In this document: positions 9,022-16,490 of the stretch, piece after piece | How positions within the stretch are numbered: position 1 is the stretch's first letter | Layout: every line of letters begins with the position of its first letter | Translations under genes and position numbers: made by a program | The notes under the pieces: model-generated | What the model was told of the DNA's origin: nothing | What the model saw: only the letters and a program-made list of their open reading frames with translations | Databases searched by the model: none | Source of the DNA: Flavobacterium branchiicola | GTDB taxonomy: Bacteria; Bacteroidota; Bacteroidia; Flavobacteriales; Flavobacteriaceae | NCBI RefSeq assembly: GCF_018383905.1 | Contig: NZ_JAGYWA010000001.1 | Location: 515,518-579,517 of the forward strand | DNA length: 64,000 nucleotides | Direction of reading: 5' to 3'

Positions 9022-9055
9022 ACAAAAAACCCGTTCATTTCTGAACGGGTTTTCT
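9022..9055 (-). terminator. Terminator of the rplU-rpmA operon
   Basis: AAAACCCGTTCA and its complement enclose a 4-base loop. On the minus strand the stem is followed by a T-rich run, 20-odd bases after the rpmA stop. Confidence 0.88.
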
Positions 9056-9075
9056 ATAATAATTTATCTTAATGA

Positions 9076-9336
9076 TTATGCTTCGAATGGAAGGATAGAT
9101 ACATAAGATTTGTTATCTTTTTTCTTTTGGAACTTAACAACTCCAGCTACTCTTGCGTGTAGAGTGTGATCTTTACTAATGTAAACGTTTTCACCTGGAT
9201 TATGTTTTGAACCTCTTTGTCTAACGATGATGTTACCAGCAATAGCAGCCTGACCACCAAAAATCTTAATACCTAAGCGTTTTGATTCTGATTCTCTACC
9301 ATTCTTCGAACTACCGACACCTTTCTTGTGAGCCAT
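9076..9336 (-). CDS. rpmA: 50S ribosomal protein L27 (bL27)
   Basis: 86 residues. [20 protein letters not shown] is the strongly conserved N terminus of bL27, whose flexible tail reaches toward the peptidyl-transferase centre. The downstream LGIKIFGGQ and IIVRQRG blocks are also standard. It has no N-terminal extension needing cleavage. It lies 24 bases downstream of rplU, giving the universal rplU-rpmA order, and both are read from the promoter at 9829-9858. Confidence 0.98.
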   Translation of the reverse strand: MAHKKGVGSSKNGRESESKRLGIKIFGGQAAIAGNIIVRQRGSKHNPGENVYISKDHTLHARVAGVVKFQKKKDNKSYVSILPFEA

Positions 9337-9360
9337 GACGTATGAGTTTAAATATTGTTA

Positions 9361-9798
9361 TTATTCTTTAGTAGCTTCTTTTTTTGCTTTTGGAGCTGCT
9401 TTTTTAGCTTTAGGAGCTTCTACTTCTTCAGTAGCTGCATCTTCTGCTACAACCGCTTTTTTAGCTGCTGCTTTTTTAGTTCCTCCTGCTGCAGTAATAC
9501 CTTCAATTACAATTTGAGTAAGATATTGTCTGTGACCATTTCTTTTTTTGTATCCTTTTCTTCTTTTCTTTTTGAAAACGATAACTTTATCACCTTTTAA
9601 GTGTTGTAACACTTTAGCTTCTACTGAAGCACCTTCTATAGCTGGGGCGCCTAAAGTTACATTTCCGTTATCGTCTAATAAAAGAACTTTGTCAAAAGAA
9701 ACTTTTGAACCTTCTTCGTTAGCCAAACGGTGAACATAAACCTTTAAGTCTTTGCTTACTTTAAATTGTTGCCCTGCTATCTCTACGATTGCATACAT
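9361..9798 (-). CDS. rplU: 50S ribosomal protein L21 with Ala/Lys-rich C-terminal extension
   Basis: 145 residues. MYAIVEIAGQQFKV through the RKGYKKRNGHRQ block matches bL21, which binds 23S rRNA. Typical bL21 is about 100-105 residues. Here ~40 further residues rich in Ala, Lys and Glu (KKAAAKKAVV, KAKKAAPKAKKEA) form a low-complexity, probably disordered tail. Such tails occur on ribosomal proteins of some Bacteroidota, and their role is unknown. A consensus promoter sits 31 bases upstream. Confidence 0.97.
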   Translation of the reverse strand: MYAIVEIAGQQFKVSKDLKVYVHRLANEEGSKVSFDKVLLLDDNGNVTLGAPAIEGASVEAKVLQHLKGDKVIVFKKKRRKGYKKRNGHRQYLTQIVIEGITAAGGTKKAAAKKAVVAEDAATEEVEAPKAKKAAPKAKKEATKE

Positions 9799-9828
9799 AC
9801 CAAATTGATTTATTGATTTTTAAGGTTG

Positions 9829-9858
9829 CAAATATACAACTAATATTTTACTGTGCAA
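9829..9858 (-). promoter_or_regulatory. Promoter of rplU-rpmA
   Basis: On the minus strand TTG (9856-9858), 19 bases, then TATATTTG (9829-9836) matches the Bacteroidota -33/-7 consensus with ideal spacing, 30 bases before the rplU start codon. Confidence 0.8.
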
Positions 9859-9976
9859 TCCCTAATTCTAAAAATATTTAATTCGCTTTAACAGCTGTTT
9901 TTCAAGGTGTTTTGAGCTTACAAAAAATGTATTTGAAAGTAATTATCTGTTAAATTTCATCAAAATATGGACAGAC

Positions 9977-10008
9977 TTTTAAATCCTAACTAAAAAAAGG
10001 TATTTTTG
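9977..10008 (+). promoter_or_regulatory. Promoter of the M16 peptidase pair
   Basis: TATTTTTG (10001-10008) is a full TANNTTTG -7 element, with a TTTT (9977-9980) 20 bases upstream as a weak -33. The first M16 ATG is 63 bases downstream. Confidence 0.6.
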
Positions 10009-10071
10009 ATGTAACGATAATCAAGTCTTGACTACCTATTTATTTAAGGTAAATAAAAATTATTAATCTCT

Positions 10072-11394
10072 ATGAAAAATTCAATAATGATGTTAAGTGC
10101 TGCACTAATGCTTGGCGGAGTTGCTCATGCTCAAAAAGTAGCTTTTGAAGAATACAATTTAGACAATGGCATGCATGTAATTTTGCACAACGATCCTTCT
10201 GCGCCCGTTGTAATTACATCGGTAATGTATCACGTTGGCTCAAAAGATGAACGCCCGGATCGTACCGGTTTTGCGCATTTCTTCGAACACTTATTATTTG
10301 AAGGAACTCAAAATATTAAACGCGGAGAATGGATGAAAATCGTCACCGCAAATGGTGGTGTTAACAATGCCAACACTTCAGACGACAGAACCTATTATTA
10401 CGAAGTTTTCCCGTCAAACAGTTTAGAATTAGGATTATGGATGGAATCTGAACGTTTGATGCATCCTATAATCAACAAAATTGGTGTTGAAACGCAAAAT
10501 GAAGTTGTAAAGGAAGAAAAAAGAATGCGTTACGACAATCAGCCTTACGGAAACATCATTCCTGAGGTAAAAAAATACATGTTCAAAAATCATCCGTACC
10601 GCTGGACCACTATCGGTTCTATGAAAGATCTTGATGCTGCAACTTTAGAAGAATTTCAGGCTTTCAACAAAAAATTCTACACGCCAAACAATGCTGTATT
10701 GGTAGTTGCAGGAGATTTTGATAAAGTAAAAACCAAAGAATGGATTCAGAAATATTTTGCACCAATTCCACGAGGTGAAGAAGTAAAAAAACAAACTTTT
10801 GTTGAAGAACCAATCACGCAAACTATAAAAGCAACTTACGAGGATCCTAATATTCAGATCCCGATGGTTGTCGCTTCGTACAGAACGCCGTCTATGAAAA
10901 CAAGAGACGCAAGGGTTTTAGACCTGATTTCTTCTTACTTAAGTGATGGAAAAAGCTCTAAGCTGTACAAAAAAATAGTTGACGATAAAAAAATGGCGCT
11001 TCAAATTGGTGCTGTTGGTTTTAATCAGGAAGATTACGGGACCTATATATTATATGGATTACCAATGGCTCCAAATACAACTGCCGATATCTTAAAAGAA
11101 ATGGACGAAGAAATTGTAAAAATCCAAACCGATTTGATTTCTGAGAAAGACTACGAAAAATTACAAAACAAATTCGACAATAATTTTGTAAACGCAAATG
11201 CAACTGTTGAAGGAATTGCCGAGAATCTTGCTTCGTATTACTTACTTTATGGAGACGTAAATTTAATTAATACCGAAATTGATCTTTACCACTCTATTAC
11301 CAGAGAAGAAATTAGAGAAGTTGCCAAGAAGTATTTAAACCCAAATCAGCGTTTAATTTTAGATTACATCCCTACAACTAAAGTTCAAAATTAA
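10072..11394 (+). CDS. M16 family zinc metallopeptidase (active subunit)
   Basis: 440 residues with a Sec signal peptide (MKNSIMMLSAALMLGGVAHA). The inverted zinc motif HFFEH (HxxEH) lies near residue 80, and ETQNEVVKEEKRMR supplies the third ligand Glu about 75 residues later. Both M16 homologous halves are present. In M16B-type pairs an active subunit like this one joins a non-catalytic partner to form a peptide-degrading chamber. The partner gene starts 12 bases after the stop, so they are co-transcribed. The location is expected to be the periplasm or the outer membrane's inner face. Confidence 0.93.
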   Translation: MKNSIMMLSAALMLGGVAHAQKVAFEEYNLDNGMHVILHNDPSAPVVITSVMYHVGSKDERPDRTGFAHFFEHLLFEGTQNIKRGEWMKIVTANGGVNNANTSDDRTYYYEVFPSNSLELGLWMESERLMHPIINKIGVETQNEVVKEEKRMRYDNQPYGNIIPEVKKYMFKNHPYRWTTIGSMKDLDAATLEEFQAFNKKFYTPNNAVLVVAGDFDKVKTKEWIQKYFAPIPRGEEVKKQTFVEEPITQTIKATYEDPNIQIPMVVASYRTPSMKTRDARVLDLISSYLSDGKSSKLYKKIVDDKKMALQIGAVGFNQEDYGTYILYGLPMAPNTTADILKEMDEEIVKIQTDLISEKDYEKLQNKFDNNFVNANATVEGIAENLASYYLLYGDVNLINTEIDLYHSITREEIREVAKKYLNPNQRLILDYIPTTKVQN

Positions 11395-11406
11395 GAGTCT
11401 CGAATC

Positions 11407-13455
11407 ATGAAAAAAATACATACAGTTTTAATCCTTTTATTCCTTACCGGAATTATGCAAGCACAAGACAGACCACAACCAAAACCAGGAAATCCGCCTG
11501 TAGTCAACATCAAAAAACCGCAAACTTTTGTTTTGGCAAACGGAATGAAAGTTTTGATCGTTGAAAACCATAAACTGCCAAGAGTAAGTTTTAATCTTAC
11601 GTTGGACAACGCGCCTTTTACCGAAGGAAACAAAAAAGGGGTTGACGACTTAACAAGCAGTTTAATTGGTAACGGAACTAAAAAAACAACCAAAGAGGCT
11701 TTTAATGAAGAAATTGACTTTTACGGAGCCAATATTAATTTCTCGTCTCAAGGCGCTTATGCAAGTTCGCTTTCAAAATATTCGGGACGTGTTTTAGAAC
11801 TTTTGGCCGAAGGAGCTTTACAACCTAATTTCACCCAAACTGAATTTGACAAAGAAAAAGCAAAACTAATCGAAGGTCTTAAAGCCGATGAAAAAAGCGT
11901 TCCTGCAATCGCCAACCGCGTTGTTGACGTTTTAGCTTTTGGAAAAAACCATCCAGCTGGAGAATATTTATCGGAAGAAACAGTAAAAAATGTAACCCTT
12001 GCAGATGTTCAGGCAAATTACGCTACTTATTTTGTTCCCGAAAATGCTTATTTAGTCATTATCGGAGACGTTAAATTTAAAGAAACCAAATCGGCAGTTG
12101 AGAAACTTTTTGGTGGATGGAAAAAGCAAACAGCACCAAAAAATTCGTATCCTAATCCGGAAAACGTTTCTAAATTACAAATTGATTTTGTAGACGTTCC
12201 AAACGCGGTACAATCTGAAATTTCTTTAGTAAATACGGTTAATTTAAGAATGAGCGATCCTGATTTTTTCCCTGCTGTAATTGCAAATCAAATTTTAGGA
12301 GGCGACTTCAATAGTTATTTAAATATGAACCTGCGCGAACAACACGCCTGGACTTACGGCGCAAACTCAAGCATTGGAAGCGGAAAATATGTAACTAAAT
12401 TCAAAGCTTCGTCTGCGGTTAGAAACACCGTTACAGACAGTGCTGTGGTTCAGTTTATAAAAGAAATCAAAAGAATTCGTACAGAAAGAGTAGATCCTGA
12501 AGTTTTAAGAAATGTAAAAGCAGGATATATTGGCCGTTTTGTAATGCAGGTTGAAAAACCACAAGCTGTTGCTCGTTATGCACTGAACATTGAAACAGAA
12601 AAACTTCCGGCAGATTTCTACGAAAAATATATTCAGACTATAAATAGTGTTACTGCTGACGATATTTATCGTGTAGCCAACAAATATTTCCTTTTAGACA
12701 ATATGCGTATTGTAATTGCCGGAAAAGGTTCTGACGTAATTACTGGTTTAGAAAAACTTCAAATTCCGATTTTCTATTTTGATAAATACGGAAATCCAAT
12801 CGAAAAACCGGTAACTAAAAAAGAAGCTCCAACCGGAGTTACTGCAAAAACTGTTTTCGAAAACTACATTAAAGCAATTGGTGGAGAAAAAGCAGTTTCG
12901 GCAGTAAAAACATTAGCAATGAACGGAACAACTACAGTTCCGCAGGCACCAGCTCCATTAACTTTTACCTCTAAATTAGATTCTAAAGGAAAAATGATGG
13001 TGTCGCTTGCAATGGGAACTATGAATTTGATGAAGCAGGTTGTTAACGATAAAGGCGCTTATATCGAACAACAAGGACAACGTAAAAATCTGGAAGGTGA
13101 AGATCTTAAAGACATGAAAGCAAATGCAGCTCCGTTTGAAGAACTTCAATTGGTAAAAAGAACTGATTTAAAAGTAGACAGCATTGAACCTATCAACGGT
13201 AACGATGCTTACGCCATAAAAGACGGTAAAACAACTTACTTTTATGATGTAAAATCAGGATTGAAAGTTGCAGAGTCTAAAGTTCGTGAACAAGGCGGAA
13301 AATCAGCTACACAAATAACAAACTTTAATGACTATAAAGAAGTAAAAGGCGTAAAAGTTCCTTTTAACTTAGTTCAGAATGTTGGTTTTGAATTAGACAT
13401 TAAAATGTCGGATATTAAAATCAACGAAGGAGTTTCTGATGCAGATTTTCTTTAG
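11407..13455 (+). CDS. M16 family peptidase partner (inactive subunit) with extra C-terminal domain
   Basis: 682 residues with signal peptide (ILLFLTGIMQAQ). The position of the zinc motif reads KGVDDLTSSLI, so HxxEH is missing. It does keep the Arg/Tyr segment NLREQHAWTYGANS, used by the second subunit in M16B heterodimers to contact substrate. After the M16 halves (~residues 35-455), a Pro/Lys linker leads to a ~200-residue beta-rich domain beginning FENYIKAIGGEKAV. That domain looks like the LolA/LppX-type lipid-binding fold often fused to Bacteroidota M16 proteins; the fold assignment is tentative. It follows the active subunit in the same operon. Confidence 0.9.
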   Translation: MKKIHTVLILLFLTGIMQAQDRPQPKPGNPPVVNIKKPQTFVLANGMKVLIVENHKLPRVSFNLTLDNAPFTEGNKKGVDDLTSSLIGNGTKKTTKEAFNEEIDFYGANINFSSQGAYASSLSKYSGRVLELLAEGALQPNFTQTEFDKEKAKLIEGLKADEKSVPAIANRVVDVLAFGKNHPAGEYLSEETVKNVTLADVQANYATYFVPENAYLVIIGDVKFKETKSAVEKLFGGWKKQTAPKNSYPNPENVSKLQIDFVDVPNAVQSEISLVNTVNLRMSDPDFFPAVIANQILGGDFNSYLNMNLREQHAWTYGANSSIGSGKYVTKFKASSAVRNTVTDSAVVQFIKEIKRIRTERVDPEVLRNVKAGYIGRFVMQVEKPQAVARYALNIETEKLPADFYEKYIQTINSVTADDIYRVANKYFLLDNMRIVIAGKGSDVITGLEKLQIPIFYFDKYGNPIEKPVTKKEAPTGVTAKTVFENYIKAIGGEKAVSAVKTLAMNGTTTVPQAPAPLTFTSKLDSKGKMMVSLAMGTMNLMKQVVNDKGAYIEQQGQRKNLEGEDLKDMKANAAPFEELQLVKRTDLKVDSIEPINGNDAYAIKDGKTTYFYDVKSGLKVAESKVREQGGKSATQITNFNDYKEVKGVKVPFNLVQNVGFELDIKMSDIKINEGVSDADFL

Positions 13456-13470
13456 AAAGATGTTAAGGGA

Positions 13471-13507
13471 CTGAGGTACTAAGGTTCTGAGATGCTAAGG
13501 TTCTAAG
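13471..13507. repeat. 16-base tandem repeat
   Basis: CTGAGGTACTAAGGTT and CTGAGATGCTAAGGTT are adjacent copies (14 of 16 identical), followed by a partial third copy, just downstream of the M16 pair. Confidence 0.6.
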
Positions 13508-13516
13508 AATTCTTGA

Positions 13517-13557
13517 AAGCTTTGTCAAAGTTTGAAACTTTGACAAAGCTTTTTTTT
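13517..13557 (+). terminator. Terminator of the M16 operon
   Basis: AAGCTTTGTCAAAGTTT pairs with AAACTTTGACAAAGCTT across a one- or two-base loop, followed by eight T. It is the strongest stem in this region. Confidence 0.9.
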
Positions 13558-13566
13558 ATTCATATC

Positions 13567-13639
13567 GTTTGTCAGGCTGAGCTTAGTCGAAGCCCGGTTC
13601 CTATTGGCACGCTCTTCGACTACACTCAGAGTGACAAAC
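13567..13639. repeat. Imperfect inverted repeat, dispersed-element type
   Basis: Arms 13567-13592 and 13614-13639 are 26 bases long with four mismatches (GTTTGTCAGGCTGAGC type). They lie in non-coding DNA between convergent genes. The arm resembles palindromes I remember from many flavobacterial intergenic regions. Confidence 0.65.
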
Positions 13640-13717
13640 TGAACTTCAATTCTTTTCACATTTTACAAATCACTTTTCACTCATAACTTATAACTCATAA
13701 TTCATAACTTAAAAAAA

Positions 13718-14584
13718 TCACTTCCTCGCCGACAAATAAACCCCAATCAAGATAATAAACGCTCCAAAAAACTGAATTGGTGTAAGCATTTCGTTATCTA
13801 ACAGTCCCCAGAAAAAAGCCACTATCGGAATTAAATACGTTACCGATGTTGCAAAAACCGGTGATGACATTTGTATAAGTTTAAAGAATAAAATATTAGC
13901 GATTCCGGTTCCCAGAACTCCTAAAATCATTACAAAAAAGATAGAATGTTGGGTTACATCAATATTGATTCTTTGAGAAATATCTGTTGTACTTAAAATA
14001 AGTAAAGCCGGAATTAATAAAACCGTAAAATTTCCTGTTGTGATGCTTACCGAATTTAAATCGGATAAATATTTCTTGATCAAATTAACGTTGATTGCAT
14101 AACAAAGTGTCGCAATTACAACCAAAAGAACATATAGATAATTTTGTCCGCCTGAAGCAGAATTGCCTGTTAAAACCAAAAGCAAACATCCTATCAAACC
14201 GACAAAAACACCCAAAACTTGTCGTTTTTGAAACTGAATCCCGAAAATGATAATTCCCAAAACCAAAGTATTCAAAGGCGTTAATGAATTTAAAATCGCC
14301 ACAATTGAACTATCAACCTGAGTTTCGGCAATGGCAAAAAGATAAGCGGGAGTAAAAGTTCCGAAAATGGATGTTATGGCAACAAATTTCCATTGGTGAC
14401 GCGAAATTTTCTTTAAACTTTTAAAACCAACAAGCAATAAAAATAAGGCTGCAAAAATAATTCGGAAGGAACCTACCTGAATCGCCGTTAACCCAACAAG
14501 CCCTCTTTTAATTAAAATAAAAGAACTCCCCCAGATTAACGAAAGAATCAATAAATAAGCCCACTTTAATTGTTTTGCTTCCAT
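13718..14584 (-). CDS. DMT superfamily transporter (two EamA domains)
   Basis: 288 residues with ten predicted transmembrane helices in two repeats of five. The first EamA repeat begins ILSLIWGSSFILIKRGL, and the second begins around LYVLLVVIATLCYAINVNLIKKYL. The C-terminal half ends with a short basic tail (LSARK). DMT/EamA proteins export amino acids, nucleotides or other small metabolites across the inner membrane, and the sequence does not reveal this one's substrate. It is transcribed alone, divergent from the HMA lipoprotein gene. Confidence 0.92.
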   Translation of the reverse strand: MEAKQLKWAYLLILSLIWGSSFILIKRGLVGLTAIQVGSFRIIFAALFLLLVGFKSLKKISRHQWKFVAITSIFGTFTPAYLFAIAETQVDSSIVAILNSLTPLNTLVLGIIIFGIQFQKRQVLGVFVGLIGCLLLVLTGNSASGGQNYLYVLLVVIATLCYAINVNLIKKYLSDLNSVSITTGNFTVLLIPALLILSTTDISQRINIDVTQHSIFFVMILGVLGTGIANILFFKLIQMSSPVFATSVTYLIPIVAFFWGLLDNEMLTPIQFFGAFIILIGVYLSARK

Positions 14585-14642
14585 ATACCGTATTTTACTG
14601 CAAATTTGTATTATTTTTACGAACTGACCTCTTGATTTTTAT

Positions 14643-14650
14643 TAATTTTG
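14643..14650 (+). promoter_or_regulatory. -7 promoter element for the HMA lipoprotein gene
   Basis: TAATTTTG matches TANNTTTG, 34 bases before ATG 14685. No convincing -33 element is at standard spacing. Confidence 0.5.
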
Positions 14651-14684
14651 CAACAAACATATCGACAAATCTAAAATTATAAAT

Positions 14685-15062
14685 ATGAAATTTACAAAAA
14701 CAATAGCAGCCCTTGCAATTGCCGGTTTAGTATTAGTAAGCTGCAAAAAAGAAGAAGATAAAAACTTAGCGAATATAAAATCTGAAACTGCTGCCCCAAA
14801 AGAGCACAAACCAATTGCTGCCGAAAATGTACAAACGGCAAGTTTTGAAATTGAAGGAATGACTTGCGCTATGGGATGTGCCAAAACAATTGAAAAAGAA
14901 TTAACCGATCTTGACGGTGTAGAAAAAGCAACTGTTGATTTTGAGAAAAAAACTGCAACGGTAACTTTTGACAAAACAGTTCAAAATCCTGAGTCTTTAA
15001 CTAAAACTGTTCAGGGAACCGGAGACGGAAAAACATATAAAGTTTCGAATTTTAAATCTTAA
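14685..15062 (+). CDS. Lipoprotein with heavy-metal-associated (HMA) domain
   Basis: 125 residues. A type II signal peptide ends in the lipobox LVSC (Cys about residue 20), followed by a ~30-residue charged linker and one HMA fold. The metal site reads GMTCAMGCAKTIE. The usual HMA motif is GMTCxxC, so here the two Cys are spaced CxxxC. The protein is probably a periplasmic copper- or other soft-metal-binding chaperone tethered to a membrane. No metal ATPase gene lies next to it. It has its own terminator. Confidence 0.88.
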   Translation: MKFTKTIAALAIAGLVLVSCKKEEDKNLANIKSETAAPKEHKPIAAENVQTASFEIEGMTCAMGCAKTIEKELTDLDGVEKATVDFEKKTATVTFDKTVQNPESLTKTVQGTGDGKTYKVSNFKS

Positions 15063-15080
15063 ATTCTAAATTATTTTCAT

Positions 15081-15114
15081 AAAAAAGGATCCAAATTTTG
15101 GATCCTTTTTTTTA
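15081..15114 (+). terminator. Terminator after the HMA lipoprotein gene
   Basis: AAAAAAGGATCCAAA pairs with TTTGGATCCTTTTTT across a very small loop, and the T run continues. Confidence 0.9.
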
Positions 15115-15301
15115 TTCTTTTAATCAAGGTTCTTAATAGTTTCAAAAAAAATAACCTGAATGTGGTTTCCCGTAAAGAAATATGATTTTAATAATTAATA
15201 TTTGCTACAGAATACCTTGGAGCTTTAAAAAATTCCTGCATCCAAACATAAATAACAAATAATCAATACATTATAAATCCAACCAAATAAGAATAAATAA
15301 C

Positions 15302-15333
15302 TTGTTAAATTAACAAATATTTAATTAGTTTTG
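15302..15333 (+). promoter_or_regulatory. Promoter of the split RHS operon
   Basis: TTG (15302-15304), 21 bases, then TAGTTTTG (15326-15333) fits the -33/-7 consensus, 24 bases before the ATG of the OmpH-like gene. No comparable promoter was noticed inside the operon. Confidence 0.6.
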
Positions 15334-15357
15334 TTAAAATTATCCTAATAACCTAAA

Positions 15358-15891
15358 ATGAAAAAATTACCTTTGTACGCTGCAGGTTTTGCAGTTTTTT
15401 TAAGCATTATTGCAATCTATTTTGCAAAATCAAGTTCAGAATTAGTTTATGTAGATGTAAACAAATTGATTACCGGGTACAGCAAAACAAAAATTGCAAA
15501 AGCAGAATTTGATAAAAAAGCGACTTTAATGAAAGCTAATGTAGATTCTCTAATTAGCAACTGGCAAAACGAATTAAAAAGCTACGAAAAAGAAAGAACG
15601 ACCTTATCTCCTAAAGAATTAAAATTAAAACAAGAACTTCTGTCTAACAAACAACAGCAAATTAATGGTTACCAAGAAGCTATTCAGAAAAAAATTCAAG
15701 AAGAAGATAAAAAAGTAACGCAAACTGTAATTAATGATATAAACGATTATATCAAAGAATACGGGAAAGATCATAACTACAAAATCATATTTGGCGCCAG
15801 TGGCGGAGGAAATATCATGTATGCTGATGAATCAACCGACTTAACAGAAGAGATATTAAAAGGCCTTAATGCTGAGTATGATAAAAAATAA
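15358..15891 (+). CDS. OmpH/Skp-like periplasmic protein, first gene of the RHS operon
   Basis: 177 residues. An N-terminal hydrophobic segment (LYAAGFAVFLSIIAIYFA) acts as a signal peptide or membrane anchor. YVDVNKLITGYSKTKIAKAEF and the long Lys/Glu/Gln-rich helix that follows (~residues 50-125) match the Skp/OmpH layout, in which coiled-coil arms hold unfolded outer-membrane or exported proteins. The C-terminal YKIIFGASGGGNIMYADES is also typical. It overlaps the next lipoprotein gene by 23 bases. Its place at the head of a toxin operon suggests a dedicated chaperone for the giant RHS proteins, which is an inference. Confidence 0.82.
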   Translation: MKKLPLYAAGFAVFLSIIAIYFAKSSSELVYVDVNKLITGYSKTKIAKAEFDKKATLMKANVDSLISNWQNELKSYEKERTTLSPKELKLKQELLSNKQQQINGYQEAIQKKIQEEDKKVTQTVINDINDYIKEYGKDHNYKIIFGASGGGNIMYADESTDLTEEILKGLNAEYDKK

Positions 15892-16480
15892 ATTTTTACT
15901 ATTTTTTTTATTACTAATAGTTTCCTCTTGCAACAAAAAATTTGATACGCAAGAGGAAATGAATAGTTATATACAAGATGAAGACAACGGGTACATTTAC
16001 AAAAAAACGGTATCCGATGTAAATTATATTTTACAATACAGACCAACTGATTTACTTGTAAAACAAGAATTAGGAGATAAGCCAGACCCCGCTCAGATAG
16101 AGAAATTCAGAAAACAGTATAATAAATACATGTATTTTAATCTCTCTATGTCAAAAAACGATCAGGAGCTATTAAATGGTGTTGCTCACGACAAAGCTAA
16201 ATTCGGACAAATGGTAAATGAATTGGCTTTTGGAATGGAAGAAAAACTGCATGTTTATACTCCAACAAAAGATACCCTAGCCCTAGCCGACTTCATTTAT
16301 CCGAGAATGTATGGAATGAGTAATTCTACTTCTATTATGATAGTCTATCCTCGTGATGAAAAATATATGAAACAAGATTACTTAAATTTTGTTATCGAAG
16401 ATTTAGGTCTTCAAACTGGAGACATTAAATTCAAAATAAACACCAAAGCCTTAATAAACGAACCTCAATTAGTTTTTTAA
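15869..16480 (+). CDS. Lipoprotein of unknown function in the RHS operon
   Basis: 203 residues from ATG 15869; ATG 15878 is equally possible and gives MIKNKFLLFF. A type II signal peptide ends with the lipobox IVSSC. The mature part is charged and mostly alpha/beta in appearance, without a family I recognise. It overlaps the OmpH-like gene by 23 bases and ends 10 bases before the giant YD-repeat gene, so translation is probably coupled. A role in anchoring or exporting the RHS proteins at the outer membrane, or in immunity, is possible but unproven. Confidence 0.8.
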   Translation: MLSMIKNKFLLFFLLLIVSSCNKKFDTQEEMNSYIQDEDNGYIYKKTVSDVNYILQYRPTDLLVKQELGDKPDPAQIEKFRKQYNKYMYFNLSMSKNDQELLNGVAHDKAKFGQMVNELAFGMEEKLHVYTPTKDTLALADFIYPRMYGMSNSTSIMIVYPRDEKYMKQDYLNFVIEDLGLQTGDIKFKINTKALINEPQLVF

Positions 16481-16490
16481 TACCATTACC

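Noticed and set aside
9335..9600. Reading frames rich in Ala/Phe/Ser on the plus strand
   Set aside because: They are antisense to the low-complexity Ala/Lys tail of rplU, whose composition keeps other frames open.
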